Assembly: GCA_025602905.1 (NCBI GenBank)
Contig: JAHLKI010000001.1
Span: 1,922,001-1,986,000 of the forward strand
Direction of reading: 5' to 3'
DNA: 64,000 nt
DNA from: Phlyctochytrium arcticum
Taxonomy: Eukaryota; Chytridiomycota; Chytridiomycetes; Chytridiales; Chytridiaceae
The first letter of the stretch is position 1. Each line of letters begins with the position of its first letter. A model generated the notes under the pieces. The model ran no database searches, was not told the origin of the DNA, and was given only the letters and a program-made list of their open reading frames with translations. Of this stretch, positions 39,353-51,800 are shown in pieces. Position numbers and translations under genes: made by a program.

Positions 39353-42009
39353 TTACAGCAACTTGCTGAAAAGTTCTTGAAGAACCCTATTGTCATGATC
39401 CGAGCTGATGGTAACGGTCGGTTCAACGGTCTCCTCTGAAGATTCTTCTCGTTGGTCCTCATTTCGGATGTCGTCTTCTGGTGACAATGGCACCTTGGGC
39501 GAGCCCTTGACATTAAGAAAGCCGCCAAGGAAGGGGAGGAGGAGATTTCCGGGGGGTGGGAAAATGTGCGATGGTATAGAGAAGTCAAGTGTGGAGGAGT
39601 TTCTTATAGGTTCTGTGTTGACAATTCGGGGAATGTCGATCTTGTCCCCGTAAAGACTGGACAGCGGATTCTGCACTCGCCCCTGCCCCGGTTTCGTCTG
39701 CATGAAATTGGTTTAGATCTACATGTGCTTCGAAGTCAAACACAAAGTTCTTACCGTTGGCGTTTTCTGAGCATGATCTTTCGAGGTATGGAGCGCCTCA
39801 AATGTACCATCGGTAGTAAGCAACAATAATTGCGATAGATGAAATACTACCGCGACATAGGATGCGGCTTTAGAGGTCGAGTGTTGCATAAGAGGGGTGG
39901 GTGACGTGGCCTCAAACACAAATACTTGTGGGGTCGGCAATACTTCTGTATCCACGCGGCGGACTGCATTCTTCACCAACACAGCAATCCGAGAACTGCT
40001 CGTATCAACTACAAGTGACTGTACTTTCATTCTGAGACTCCAGACGAGTGTGCATGTCAACAGATCCCATACGCCCATATCCTCGTCTGAATGCGCAACA
40101 AGTGTGGTACTATTCACAAATTCGACTTTCCGAATTGTGGATCGTGAATGGGAAGATATTAGAACACTGTGTAAACGTTCACCCGCACCGTCCCATATTG
40201 TAATAGCCTGTAACCGAAATGAGCCGTGAACATCGCAAACAAGCGCTTCAACTTACATGACCAAAAGGGATGGCAAGGATAGATGAATCAGGAGAGAAGG
40301 ACGGTTGTTGTGCCTTCTGATTTTGATAGGTCATCCGACTTGTGCACTGCCAAGCATCGCCAACGGCTGGGTCTGACTTGAGAGGCTTGAGTTGCCATAT
40401 CTTGAAGCTACCATCCGCCCCGGTTGTAACGGCCTGCCGGGAGTTGCTGGCGATTTCCAGGCCGTTGACACAACCGTCATGTGGCTGGTCTACTCGGCAA
40501 AATAAGGTATATGTGCGCTTGTTGAGGTCATATTTCCAGAATTTCAAGAATGATTGGATATCGGAATCAGAGTGACGCCTTTCCTCGCATGTCAAGAGCC
40601 AAGAGGAATCGTTAGACAGTGCAAATTGCGTGAGGAACACAGGGGCACGAGATGGTCCTGATTGAATATCAGAATCGCTAAGGGAGTTCGGGGTGACCTC
40701 CAATTGCATTATAGCGGCATCACTGACGATATCAAAGAATTGCAAAAAGCCGGGGTAACCCGGCAACACAATTGCGTGCGTCCGGGCATCAACTCGAGGT
40801 TGCGTTATACGTTCCTGAGACAGGTTGATGGCAGTGGCAATATGTAATCCAGCTACGGTGGCTTCAATTGAGAAATTTGCTGCGGATACCAGGTGTGATG
40901 TGTTGTTTCGGTGGGTTAAAGCGAAATGTTTCTGGTTTGGACTGATGGAGATTGTAAGAATCTCGGAGTTGAGACGCGGCAAAAACTGCTTGCGTTTTGC
41001 GGCGAGTTGCCAGATCACGAGCACCTTCTCGTTACCACCAGAAAGTAAATGAGAACCATCAGAGGTGTAGGCAAGGTCATTGACTGCATGTGGATGCCAA
41101 TGTAGGCTCTCACTGACGTTCTGCGATTCCAGCTCCACTGCCTGATGCCACAACGTTATGCGCCCTTTGGCATCGCCGATAGCAACGTTCTGACCGTCTG
41201 GGTGTACCGCAAGAGCGGTAATATCATGGACTGATTCATATCGGCCCACTTCCAGTAGAGTTGAGGTGTCCAAGAGGATAACGGAATTATGCACAGTAAC
41301 GACAATGTATTTCCCACTGAGGGCCAAGTCCAGTAACTTCAGCTTGGAACGCTTTTTGAGAATGTTCTTCTGCCCTTGAGTGACAAGGTTCAACCTCACA
41401 AGCCCGAACTTTGCCTTCGTCGCATCGCACGACGGATTGTCGATTGTAATCAAGTAAACAACATTTGGAGTCTTGGGATGCACTCTAAAAGTGGTTATTC
41501 CTTCTCCCACATCCCAGGACTGGATGAGCTGGCCACCTTCAATGTTCCACAGGCGAAGAATGCCATCGGTCGATCCAGTGAAGACTTGCGTGTATACCGT
41601 AGGATGCGGCTGTATCAGGGTCATGCTATGCTTCAGTAAATGAGAGGAAAGATTCAGTGTGTTCAAGAGCATCCCCGTCGTTGTATTGAAGATCTTTATA
41701 CGCGTTGCATCAAATGTCATAAAATAGCTATTGCGCCAATCGACGTTAGTTTCAAGGGTCAGGACCAGAAAGGTTGGTCCGTCAATCGTACCTGGAATCA
41801 CCAGTAAAACATATTCTTGATTTCGCCACCTGTCCGCCGGCCGTTCCTCCTTCGCACCACTCGATTCCGCGAACTGTGAATGAGTTGCTCGACTCATTTG
41901 ACACAGACTCCTGCACGGCCGCCTCTAGCCGGTAAGCCTTCTTTGGGCGGTCCTTCTTCTTTCGTGCTGGGGCCACATCTTCGTGCTTTACTGTAACAGT
42001 CGCGGCCAT
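39353..42009 (-). CDS. UTP17: WDR75/Utp17 (Nan1), t-UTP component of the SSU processome
   Basis: Four exons (41792-42009, 40257-41727, 39755-40207, 39353-39697) give 828 aa, almost the same as human WDR75. A basic start (APARKKKDRPKKAYRLE) precedes tandem WD-repeat propellers. Recognisable blades include QVFTGSTDGILRLWNIEGG, DITALAVHPDGQNVAIGDAK and GLEIASNSRQAVTTGADGSF. The C-terminal segment is Pro/acid-rich and ends HDNRVLQELFSKLL. It supports Pol I transcription and early 18S rRNA processing in the nucleolus. The gene converges with the SIN kinase gene and diverges from the lipoyl synthase gene. Confidence 0.92.
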
Positions 42010-42295
42010 ATCCTTCGTTCGTAATGTTCTTAATGTCCTTCGACCGCCGTGCGAGCTAGTATGATGATGGTGAAGGCTGCGTGCGCCACGTCAAAAAAAT
42101 TGAGTTTGCGAATGCGAAATTTGCGAAGAAAGCAAAAATGTTGATAAAATCTCTTTTGGGCAAATGAGATGAGCTTTGGTGCTGACGGCACAACTGCGCC
42201 GCTCGATCGAGGAGAGAACGCAAATCGCCAATTTGAAATTTCAGTTTCGCAGGCAACTGCTCCGACGACAAGATTGCCGAATCCTTCTCACAACA

Positions 42296-43719
42296 ATGTC
42301 AAGCAGGACCTTCTCTTCTTGCCTGTATAAGGCATTACCTCGATGCCGCACCCAAAGATCGGCTGCTTTGAGACTGACACATCAAGAGCGACTCTTGGCT
42401 ACAGCTGCCGGGGAACAAGTCAAACGCACGTCAAAGTTTGCGGACCAGCTCGCCAGCGGCCCTAGTTTCGGGGACTTTGTATCAGATTCAGGAAAAATCA
42501 GCCCAGAAGAAGCACTCGAACTACGCGAGACCTCCAATGCGTCCACAGGTACCACCGGTGCCGCCTTACGAAGAAAAAAGTGCCTCTTTGTTTATTTCAG
42601 AATACATGTCAATTGCTAATGCGGTATCACGTAGACATGTTCGCCTTCCTGAATGGCTCAAGACAGATATTCCTGTCGGGCAGGATTTCAGCCGCCTAAA
42701 GAAGGATTTGCGAGGACTGAAACTGCACACTGTTTGCGAAGAGGCGCGCTGTCCCAACATCGGCGAGTGCTGGGGAGGTGGTGAGGACAAGACAGCTACG
42801 GCTACTATCATGGTACGATTCCGTCTCAATGGTTCTCATACTGCTCATACTCACCCAATGATCGTAAACTAGTTGATGGGGGACGAATGTACTCGTGGCT
42901 GCCGATTCTGCGCAGTCAAGACGAATCGCGCTCCTAGTCCGCTTGACCCAAACGAGCCCGAAAACACAGCAGAGGCAATAGCTCGGTGGGGCTTGGACTA
43001 TGTGGTTTTGACATCAGTAGACCGAGATGATATGCTAGATGGCGGGGCAGAACACTTTGCGCGAACAGTGGAACTTATCAAAGAAAAGTATGTCATTTTC
43101 TATATGTATACATGGTCCATAGCTAACGTTTCGTTTCAATAAGGGCTCCGCAAATATTGGTCGAATGCCTGACCGGCGACTTTCAAGGTAATCTGGACAG
43201 TGTAACTCGAGTGGCGCAATCTGGATTGGATGTATACGCACACAATGTAGAAACGGTTGAAAATTTGTCAAAATTTGTGCGGGACAAGAAGGCAAACTTT
43301 CGTCAATCACTCAGTGTCTTGGAACATGCGAAAAAATCCAAGAGCAATCTGGTAACCAAGACTTCCATAATGTTGGGACTTGGGGAAACTGATGAGGAGG
43401 TTCTTGCGGCAATGAAAGGTATAAGCAGACTTGAATTGTGGCTGTATCTTACTTTCTAACATTTGTGTCAGATCTTCGGCTGGTGGGGGTTGACGTGGTA
43501 ACATTTGGACAATACATGCGACCGACCAAAAAGCATATGAAGGTTGCGGAATACGTCCATCCTGACAAATTCGATCATTGGGCACAAACGGCAAAGTCTC
43601 TCGGCTTTGCATATGTTGCAAGTGGTCCTCTAGTGCGCTCAAGTTACAAGGCAGGCGAATTCTACATTCGGAACATTATCAATAAGCAGCGCGACACGGG
43701 TAGTGAGATAAAAATCTAA
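42296..43719 (+). CDS. LIP5: Lipoyl synthase, mitochondrial
   Basis: Five exons (42296-42548, 42601-42812, 42873-43087, 43144-43418, 43472-43719) give 400 aa. The N terminus is presequence-like ([20 protein letters not shown]). Both Fe-S cluster motifs are intact: the auxiliary CX4CX5C in [14 protein letters not shown] and the radical-SAM CX3CX2C in CTRGCRFC. Further signatures are [45 protein letters not shown], and the C-terminal RSSY with the cluster-ligating serine in [14 protein letters not shown]. It inserts sulfur at C6 and C8 of octanoyl groups on lipoyl-dependent enzymes in the matrix. Confidence 0.97.
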
Positions 43720-43781
43720 CATTGCTCTCACGCTGTTGTTGTGGAACAAATTTCCGTTTTGGAAGAGACCTCCAGCCCCGA

Positions 43782-44492
43782 CTACACTTTAGGCGCATTC
43801 TCATTCTGCATTCTATATCGCGAGGCCCATGTAGTTTTCCATTCTGGATGTACCCCCTCTGGAGCAATCACTGTATTTATTGTATCATTCAACACCCACG
43901 CCGTTAATCCCCAAATTTTGTTTCCTTGCACAGTCCAATTTGATATCGCATGCTGAGTTCCTCTTAGTAATTCTGTTTCGGTGGGCGATCCCAGCAACTC
44001 CTCCAATGACACAGCAAATATTTCATCAACCTCGTCTTTACTGTACGGCATTGTTTCGGGTACCAAGGAGTGAGGTGTGTGAATATGAGCAAGAATGGGA
44101 TGGATCAGAATAGAATATGTCCGGTCTGGAATTGGGTGGAATTGTCCGAGTATCTCGACATGATTTGGTGGCACAAGTATTTCTTCATGCGTTTCCCTCA
44201 AGGCAGCAGCCACTTCGTCGCGATCTGATGCATCAAGTGAACCACCTGGAAAGGCTATTTCTCCAGCGTGTCGTCGTAAGTTGCGCGATCGGCGAGTCAG
44301 CAAAACCGATGGCTTTCCGTGAGCAGTGCAAAGTGGAATCAAAATAGCTGCATGACGCCAGGTTCTGGTGCTTGGCCCTTTGTATTTCCAGCGTAAAGGT
44401 TGAGTCTGTGCAGTGTGTTCCTTGAGTCGCTCCGCCCACGATCTAAGCACCGCATCTGTAAGCTTGAGCCGGGACGGGTTCATCCCTATCAT
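43782..44492 (-). CDS. Nudix hydrolase, CoA-diphosphatase (NUDT7/NUDT8/PCD1) type
   Basis: One exon from the first in-frame ATG (44490-44492) encodes about 236 aa (MIGMNPSRLKLTDAVLRSW). The frame is open further upstream but has no ATG there. The Nudix box has the CoA-pyrophosphatase form: RHAGEIAFPGGSLDASDRDE, continuing into ALRETHEEI with the catalytic Glu residues. The preceding strand (AAILIPLCTAHGKPSVLLTR) and the RNLRRHAGE stretch also fit NUDT7/NUDT8 and yeast Pcd1. These enzymes hydrolyse CoA and its derivatives, usually in peroxisomes or mitochondria. The C terminus (NENAPKV) shows no clear PTS1. It converges with LIP5 (62 bp) and diverges from TAL1. Confidence 0.88.
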   Translation of the reverse strand: MIGMNPSRLKLTDAVLRSWAERLKEHTAQTQPLRWKYKGPSTRTWRHAAILIPLCTAHGKPSVLLTRRSRNLRRHAGEIAFPGGSLDASDRDEVAAALRETHEEILVPPNHVEILGQFHPIPDRTYSILIHPILAHIHTPHSLVPETMPYSKDEVDEIFAVSLEELLGSPTETELLRGTQHAISNWTVQGNKIWGLTAWVLNDTINTVIAPEGVHPEWKTTWASRYRMQNENAPKV

Positions 44493-44741
44493 TCTCTCTG
44501 TACGTAGCAGAATGGGGGTTGTTGCTCCTCTTTCCCACGCAGAAAGTCTCTGGGTCTGAGGAAGATGAGGGATGCTATAATACTCCTGATAATACTCACC
44601 CGTTCGCGAAATGACAAATGGGCCCGGTAGAATGGCGCAGCATGTGGCTTTCCCAAGCGCTCCCCCGGATCGAGCGGACGGGATATATTGATGATCCACT
44701 TCTTCATCTCTCGTTGACAGATCTAACACCCAATCTCAAAA

Positions 44742-45875
44742 ATGCCTACCTCACTCGAAAGCCTGAAACAGTTTACCACCGTCGTCGCCGACACCGGAGA
44801 CTTTGAATGTAGGTTACGGCTGGGTTCAGCGAGAATGACGACTAACCCGCCCTCATCTCAGCCATCTCTGCCTACAAACCGCAAGATGCCACTACCAACC
44901 CGTCTCTGATCTTGCAAGCTACTCAACAACCCCAGTATGCTCATTTGATTGACAATGCTGTTCAGTATGCCAAGCAGAAGGAGACGGATGTCGAGAAGCA
45001 AGTTGAACTTGCCGTTGACAAGCTGGTAGAATTCATGATTTCGTGCATAGAAAAGCAAATACTGACGGTTCTTTCTTATTCTAGCTTGTTAACTTTGGGG
45101 CTGAAATCCTCAAAGTTGTCCCCGGCCGGGTTTCAACTGAGGTTGATGCGCACTTATCTTTCGACACCGATGCCACTGTCAAGAAGGCCCTGGAGATCAT
45201 TGCCCTCTACAAGGAAGTTGGTGTTGAGTCCTCCCGAGTTCTGATCAAGATTGCTTCCACTTGGGAAGGAATCCAGGCTGCCCGTGTGCTTGAGCGTGAT
45301 CACAAAATTCACTGCAACTTGACCCTTCTGTTCTCGTTCCCTCAAGCAGTCGCATGTGCGGAAGCCAAAGCCACGCTCATCTCTCCATTCGTTGGACGTA
45401 TTTTGGATTGGCACAAGAAGGCCACAGGCAAAGACTACTCGGCCAAGGAGGACCCTGGTGTAGTGTCCGTTCAGAGTATTTACAACTATTACAAGAAGCA
45501 CAACTATCCTACTATCGTCATGGGCGCCAGTTTCCGCAACATTGGTGAAATTGAAGAGCTTTGCGGCTGCGACTTTTTGACCATCAGCCCCAAGCTGTTG
45601 CAAGAACTTGCCAAGAGCGACAAGCCTTTGGACCGCAAGCTTAGCCCGGAAAGCGCCAAATCATTGGATATTCCCAAGGTTACATTCAATGAGAACACAT
45701 TCCGGTGGGCACTGAACGAGGACGCCATGGTGAGTTGACAATGGACACTCTTTGCAGCATGGCTGCTGACATATCTTTTCAGGCTACCGAGAAGTTGTCG
45801 GAAGGTATTCGCAATTTCGCTGCCGATGGCAAGAAGTTGAAGGATGCGCTCAAGTCGCGCATTTCAGCCAAATAG
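44742..45875 (+). CDS. TAL1: Transaldolase
   Basis: Four exons (44742-44808, 44862-45025, 45085-45729, 45783-45875) give 322 aa. Family landmarks are [30 protein letters not shown], the catalytic-Lys segment [51 protein letters not shown] and [14 protein letters not shown]. The enzyme moves dihydroxyacetone units in the non-oxidative pentose phosphate pathway and is cytosolic. Length and motifs are standard. It diverges from the Nudix gene. Confidence 0.97.
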
Positions 45876-45943
45876 ATTCCTCATTTAATCTGTTTCTGCA
45901 TTATTGTCTCATGGAACTACTTGAATATCATTGAAGCCCGTTG

Positions 45944-48220
45944 TCATATCGCTGTGTCGGCTTGTATTACAGTTCGCACTATTTCTCCGAATGTATGAGC
46001 AATCACCAGTTGCAAGGAGATGAATGATTCGACACCTATGCTGTCCTCGGTGGACACGCAAAGAGTTTGAACTTTTCCTCGATAGATATTGAGACTGAGC
46101 GGAAGGGTGATGCCTACAAAAAAATGATTGAAATTAGAAAGTACTCTCTCAGGATTGACTAGTGATTGAGTTACGCACTCTTCAAAAGTACACCCAGTTC
46201 CTCGGCCAAAATGGGGAAAGCCTTGGCGATATCGGATAAGATTGGAACAACCATGGGCAAATGGGGTTCGGAAGCCGGAGGAAGTGGAATCGGGCATCCT
46301 ACGTCCATGGCAGCCCGGGCATTTTTGCAATACGTGGAGAGCTGACTTGTCATGTGATAAATGAGTTGGATAACGAAACTTTTTGCCTGTTGAAAGCTTG
46401 GCTCATAAGTGAGGTTAGGAACCCGTCTCCGATGTGAAGCCGTGCCACACGTACCTCTTCGATATAGGGTACAACTTTGCTAAACTGCCAAATAATGTGA
46501 GGGCGAAAACTACCACTTTACGTTCGGAGGAATTCAACAGATCAGGAATCAGATCAAGACACACATCTAGAATAGACACATCAGATTCACTATAGATTAG
46601 GTCATCATGGATGCATACGCATTGAGGGGACATTCTTGACGAAGTCATCGATGAACGCTATGGGAAAGGTTTGTTTCATGAGAGACGGAATTTGGTCAGG
46701 CTCTTCAATGAACATCTGATGGATAAAATGGAAAATTGAGGCGCGGACCTCCTCTTTGAAGAGATTAGGCATGGAACAGCAAAGGTCAGTCATTTCACTG
46801 GGTCAACCCACCATCTGGTGACGTAGTCCTCTCCAAAAGCAATTGCAACAAGGCCAAGTCCTGGCACTTTAGAAAGTTTGTACTTTGTGCCGAAGTAATC
46901 TCACGCCCTGGCTGAATACTCATGAGTGCTACGGAAGAGGTGTTTAAAAAGCGCACACATCGTCTCACCTGCCAATTAAACTCGTGCGCCCTCTTCCAGG
47001 TATACCTGGAAGTGCTTCTAAAGTGAGAAAGCATCTGCACGTGGGAAAATGAGTCTCGATGGAATTATGCACCTTGTCCCTGCATACCAAAAGGGTGATT
47101 TTACAGCTTTTCGGTTCGAACAGAGATGACTGTTGGAATAAAGCGACTGGTCGAAGACAAAGATAGTCATAGAGTAAGCTCAAGTCTGCCAACGTCATGT
47201 CCCTTGATTATCGGTATCAAAACTGGCCCCATCGTAATAGGCGCAACAGCATACCTCACTGCAAGATAGCGTAGGGTTCTGATGCAGGTTGTGACGGGAT
47301 CGATATGGAAGAGAGACGTCCACAGCGAGCATACTTGATTAGCCATCGCCTCGGGGCTACAAGATATGATTAAGATTTCTTGTCCTGCTATGACACCCGT
47401 CACCTCTGAATGTGCACGCACTTGTTCGAAGACCAAATGGCCGGAAGTATTTCCATTGTAAGCTGATCAAACTTGCTCAGTAAGTCCTCAGGTGCTAAAG
47501 AATTGCAGTCATCCAAAACTGGAAATTCCTACTCAGTAATGGATTGTTCATTCGAGCAATTGCAAGCTTACTGGCGGAAAGATCAGATTCGGTCGCTTGG
47601 TTTAGAAAACCGGTCCGGTCATGGTGCAAGGAACATATCTTCGACACTGCTGCCGTTGATGTTACAACATTTGGCGAAAAGAATGAAATCGAGTCTGCCA
47701 GGTCTGGGAAAACCCTGCATGCCATCGACCAAATTTTGGGAAGGATGCACCCATATCTTTGAGATCCTGCATCATCATAGAGAACAGAAGCAGTTATCCG
47801 AAGTAGCTGCTTTCGATCTAGCGGTCGCTCAGACTTGGCTAGTAGGAACCTTGAGTCTGAGCGCAGAAGAAAGTACAATCAAAGACGGCAAGCACCTTGC
47901 TGCTCGTGTTCATCCGGGGACGTCGTAATCTTTTTGAGAATAACATACAAAGTTGCCAAATCTGTAGAATGTGACTGCTTGCTGGTATTGGAAGTCTCGA
48001 ATTCCCGACAAAGCTCTTGAAATGCTCCCCAGTCAAGTCTTTCAGTCGTAATCTTTAAAAATTATCATTGAGAAGATTCTGGTTTAAAGACCTACCCTTG
48101 GGCAAGACAATTAAGGGATCTAACTGAAGCGGGCGAAGCTGAGTTTGAAGCACCACTCAGACAGGTTTGTAGTGCTTCTTTAGTCTGTTCCTTCACGGAG
48201 GTAATCCCCTGCCGTCCCAT
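45944..48220 (-). CDS. INTS2: Integrator complex subunit 2-like protein
   Basis: This is a heavily split gene; exon edges are only partly resolved and the first ATG used is at 48218-48220. Conserved segments line up in order with the C-terminal half of animal INTS2. The run near 46930 (AQSTNFLKCQDLALLQLLLE) is followed by VRASIFHFIHQMFIEEPDQI, AFIDDFVKNVPSM, LDVCLDLIPDLL, and a C-terminal block ending with LVIAHTFGEIVRTVIQADTA. The animal protein has VQCLICCLLHQMYIADPNIA, LLPLTVAGIPSMHICLDFIP and a similar end. INTS2 is a helical scaffold of Integrator, which cleaves nascent snRNA and attenuated Pol II transcripts. The N-terminal half of animal INTS2 is not obvious, and the gene could encode only about 650 aa. 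The assignment is by eye and needs a profile search. Confidence 0.6.
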
Positions 48221-48297
48221 GTAATAAACAACCGCAACGCTGAATCGCAACGCGACTTCCCACAGATCGCAGAGATCGCATAAATTTACAAGCAACA

Positions 48298-48817
48298 ATG
48301 CTCAAGAAAGAACAGGTAGGCAACTTTCAGTCCTTCCCTCGTGCCACTTGGAAGTAACAGTAAGCGATGTTAGCCTTCCTCGAACCTGAAGCAACTTAAG
48401 GTGCAGACTGGGGCACTAAAAAGGTTTGTAGTAGTTGGAGTGTTCCAATCAATAATCATCTAATTGGTCCTCACCAATAGGATCAACAAAGATCTTCTCT
48501 ACTATAAAAAGGAATATGCGGCACAAGAGGCTCGCATTGCCAAGCTAGTCGCGGACGGTGCCGACGAACATGACGTTCGGAAACAGCAAGAAGTGCTCGA
48601 AGAGACCAATCAAATGCTTCCTGACTGCCGCCGGCGAATCACAAGTGCTCATAATGATTTACTGTCAACACTAAACCAAATAACGGTAAGCGCCATGCCG
48701 TCCTATACACCTAACTAGGCTAACATAGTGATCTAGAAAGTAAATGATGTTGACCTTTCATCGGAAGAGATCGTAGCTGCTCGTGCCGCCATTGATGAGA
48801 CAGATTTAAGTGCATGA
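48298..48817 (+). CDS. TBCA: Tubulin-specific chaperone A (TBCA/Rbl2)
   Basis: Four exons (48298-48315, 48374-48423, 48481-48685, 48737-48817) give 117 aa, the usual size. The fold is an all-helical coiled coil. Signatures are LKQLKVQTGALKRINKDLLY, YKKEYAAQEARIAKL, HDVRKQQEVLEETNQMLPDC and RRRITSAHNDLLSTL, matching TBCA (KKQAEILQESRMMIPDCQRR in human). It captures beta-tubulin folding intermediates. The start lies 77 bp from the INTS2-like start, so the two probably share a promoter region. Confidence 0.93.
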
Positions 48818-48857
48818 ACACTCGCGACTCTGTGTACATATTCCGCCGTCCATAAAA

Positions 48858-51800
48858 TTATAGCTCGAGCGACGATGGAGCTTCAGTGTCTTTCTTTCGC
48901 TGAACGTGCGTTTGCCAAAGCGCCTCCTTTTCGCTATCCTCGATTCGCAATCCTTCCCAGAATGCCTGTGCAATAGCCAATGCTTCATCCGGAACACCTA
49001 ATCCAGAGAGTTTGTGCCGAAATAAACGCCTTCAAACACAATGCACAGCTAACCTGCTAAACGAGCACATTCTATGCCATGGCTATGCATCAATATCCCA
49101 GGCTCCAGGCGATATGTATATATCAACACCCCGTTCTAAACAGTGGTAGTTAGGAAAGATTTTGAGACCTTCGATGCCACGGAAATCCACCTGATCAGCT
49201 CGCACTGCTGTCTGATAACACTTCATTGACGCAAAAGCATTCGCATCTTGAAGTTTCATATCTTCGACGCGTCTCGCCAGGTCGTGATGATGGGTGGCAA
49301 ACACAGTGCGGCATTTGACTTTGTAAAAGTAATTAAGAATCGCGAAAGCGATTGCCAAGCCGTCTCTCGTTGATGTTCCACGTCCAATCTCGTCTAGAAT
49401 GACCTGTTGATGGTTATAACATGCCGCTCTGTCGGGAACCTTGACGCTATACTTACAAAACTTCGCTCAGTAGCATTCTTCATTATTGTGGCTGTTTCTT
49501 GCATCTCGATCTGCGAGTCATTCGTCTGAGTTTACGCGACTATTCAACCACATACAGAAATCTACCATAAATGTCGACTGGTGACCTCCCAAGTTGTCAG
49601 AGGCGCCAATCCGAGCGAATACCTTATCCACAATACCCAGCACGGCGGAATCAGCGGGAACGTACAGACCAGCCTGAGCCATCACAGATATCAGGGCGCT
49701 TCAACAGCTTGTGGTGAGGATTTCGTGCTTCCGGGCGACAACTAGACCAACCTTTGCCTAAGGAAAGTACTCTTTCCTCCCATGTTCGGCTGCAGTTCAC
49801 GGTTAATGGGGCCGTGAATTCGGTTCGAGCATAACTTACACCCGTCAGCACCCAACATCGCTCGTTGCTGCCAATTCGAAAATCATTTCGGACATACTAC
49901 GCAGGAAAGCTCTAGTGATTCATGCGAAATAATCGATTTTATACCAACCATAGTATCACGTCGCCTTTGCGTTGTTTCCACTACTGGATGACGCCCACCT
50001 GTGATTTTTCTCAGCATCCGATTTTCATGCCTGCGAGTAGTAGCTACCTTCCACAACATGGGTCGTACTATTTCAGCTACATTAGTTGACTGGATTCGGA
50101 AAGCAAATCGACCAGTTGTAGACTTACGAATAATTTAATTCTGGTTTGCAATACGACTTCTCGATCGCAACTTGGGCACTTGCGCTCGCCACATCTATCG
50201 CAGCCAGGAGCATGCAAATTTGCTGAAATTGCGGGAAGTGGGCTTGCATCTTCAAGCTTGACAGTGAGCTATTGCAAGGCAACTACAGTAGTCCAACAGT
50301 ACCATCGAGAAAGTTGCGTTCAAAGCATGTAATTGCAGCCGCATAATTTCACATTCACCATCAGAAATCTTCTCTGCTAGTTCTGTCCACATCTAAACAT
50401 TGGATACACAAAAAGAACACGCGGATAGACAAGATCAATTGACTTACTTTAAAATGAAAACCAATACCGCTAAGAGGTCGCATCTCAACAATGGCCATAT
50501 CCGCAAGCTTGCTGATTTTCTTGGTGATCCTGACCTTCTCCGCCCCTCTTACGTTTAATACTCGAATGCATGGACCAACTTTGGAATCAGCTACAAGACT
50601 GACATGGTCCACGGTCGATGTCTCTATCAGATCAAATAAGGACAAGGATGTGAAGAGTATGCTTGCAAAGTTCGTACTTAATTGTACATGCAGCTCGTGT
50701 TGCATCTTGTCACGCATTTGGAGGAGATCCTTGTGAGCAACGCGCTGCACGTCCAGTTCAGGCAACACATTCGCTCTGATAGTCGCCAACTCCATCCCAG
50801 ATGTCGGCTGGAATCCCTCAACGAAAATGTCCCCACATATACTCAAGAGATGTTCGGCATTTTGCAAATCACGAGCTAGGTTCTGCATAACTATTTGCAC
50901 CTCGGGGTGCGCAGACGTAGCAGAAAGAATTACTTTCTGGAGCTGCAGCGCAACCTTGAGGGATGTCAGGATATGTATATAATCCACAGGCCCAGAAGTT
51001 TGTAGCTTCAAGCGTTGCAAAGATTTCTCAGCGTCCTTACAATCCCCCAGTAACTTTCGCACCTCGAATAGCAAACCGGTGTCATCCATGAATAGCTGAA
51101 CAGTATTTAAGCGCTCAACAATTTCGCTAAGACGCATCGAAGGGGCCTCTATAAGAACGGAAGAAAGGCTCAGTAATCACCCGTGGGCTTCTTTTTGGAC
51201 GTAATCCCTCACTCAGTCGATCAGCGAGCAATCGTCCGCCGCCGGCTGTCTTTGTCCGATCAATATGATCCAAAAGGCTTCCTTTCCTGCTGCGGTCTCG
51301 AGAGGTTCGCGTCAATTCTAACGCACTCTGAGTAACGAGATCAATTCCCATCACCGAAGAGGGCGAAAATAAAACTGGTGGACGGAGCGCAACTGTCCCG
51401 CAAAGGTTCCCCGCGACGTATGAAAGCAAGTTGCGGTGCGCCAACTGCAAAATCGAACTGGGCGTCTCATCGGATGCATTCTGTTTCTCAAAATGCGGTT
51501 TCGTCACACTCTGGTCCTTATTTCGCAATTGCCGACGGTCGAGCATGGTAAATAAATAAACATCAGCAGATGTGCCAATGGCCTCATATGCATGTGGATA
51601 TAATTCCTGAAAAGTGTTCTCGTACACGATCTCAGTTGGCTGAATACGCGCAATATGGTCCATCAGTTCGCCAGGAGACGTCTCGCAAATGAATGACACT
51701 CCAGTTGAAAGATCTGCCCATGATATTCCCAGTGTGCCGCTACAACTGCTATCCGCACTAATGCTCAGTAGGAATCGGTTCTCCTTGCTCTCCACAAACT

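Noticed and set aside
39408..39653. Plus-strand frame opposite the WDR75 C terminus
   Set aside because: WDR75 exon 4 is supported by length closure at 828 aa; the antisense frame has no homology.
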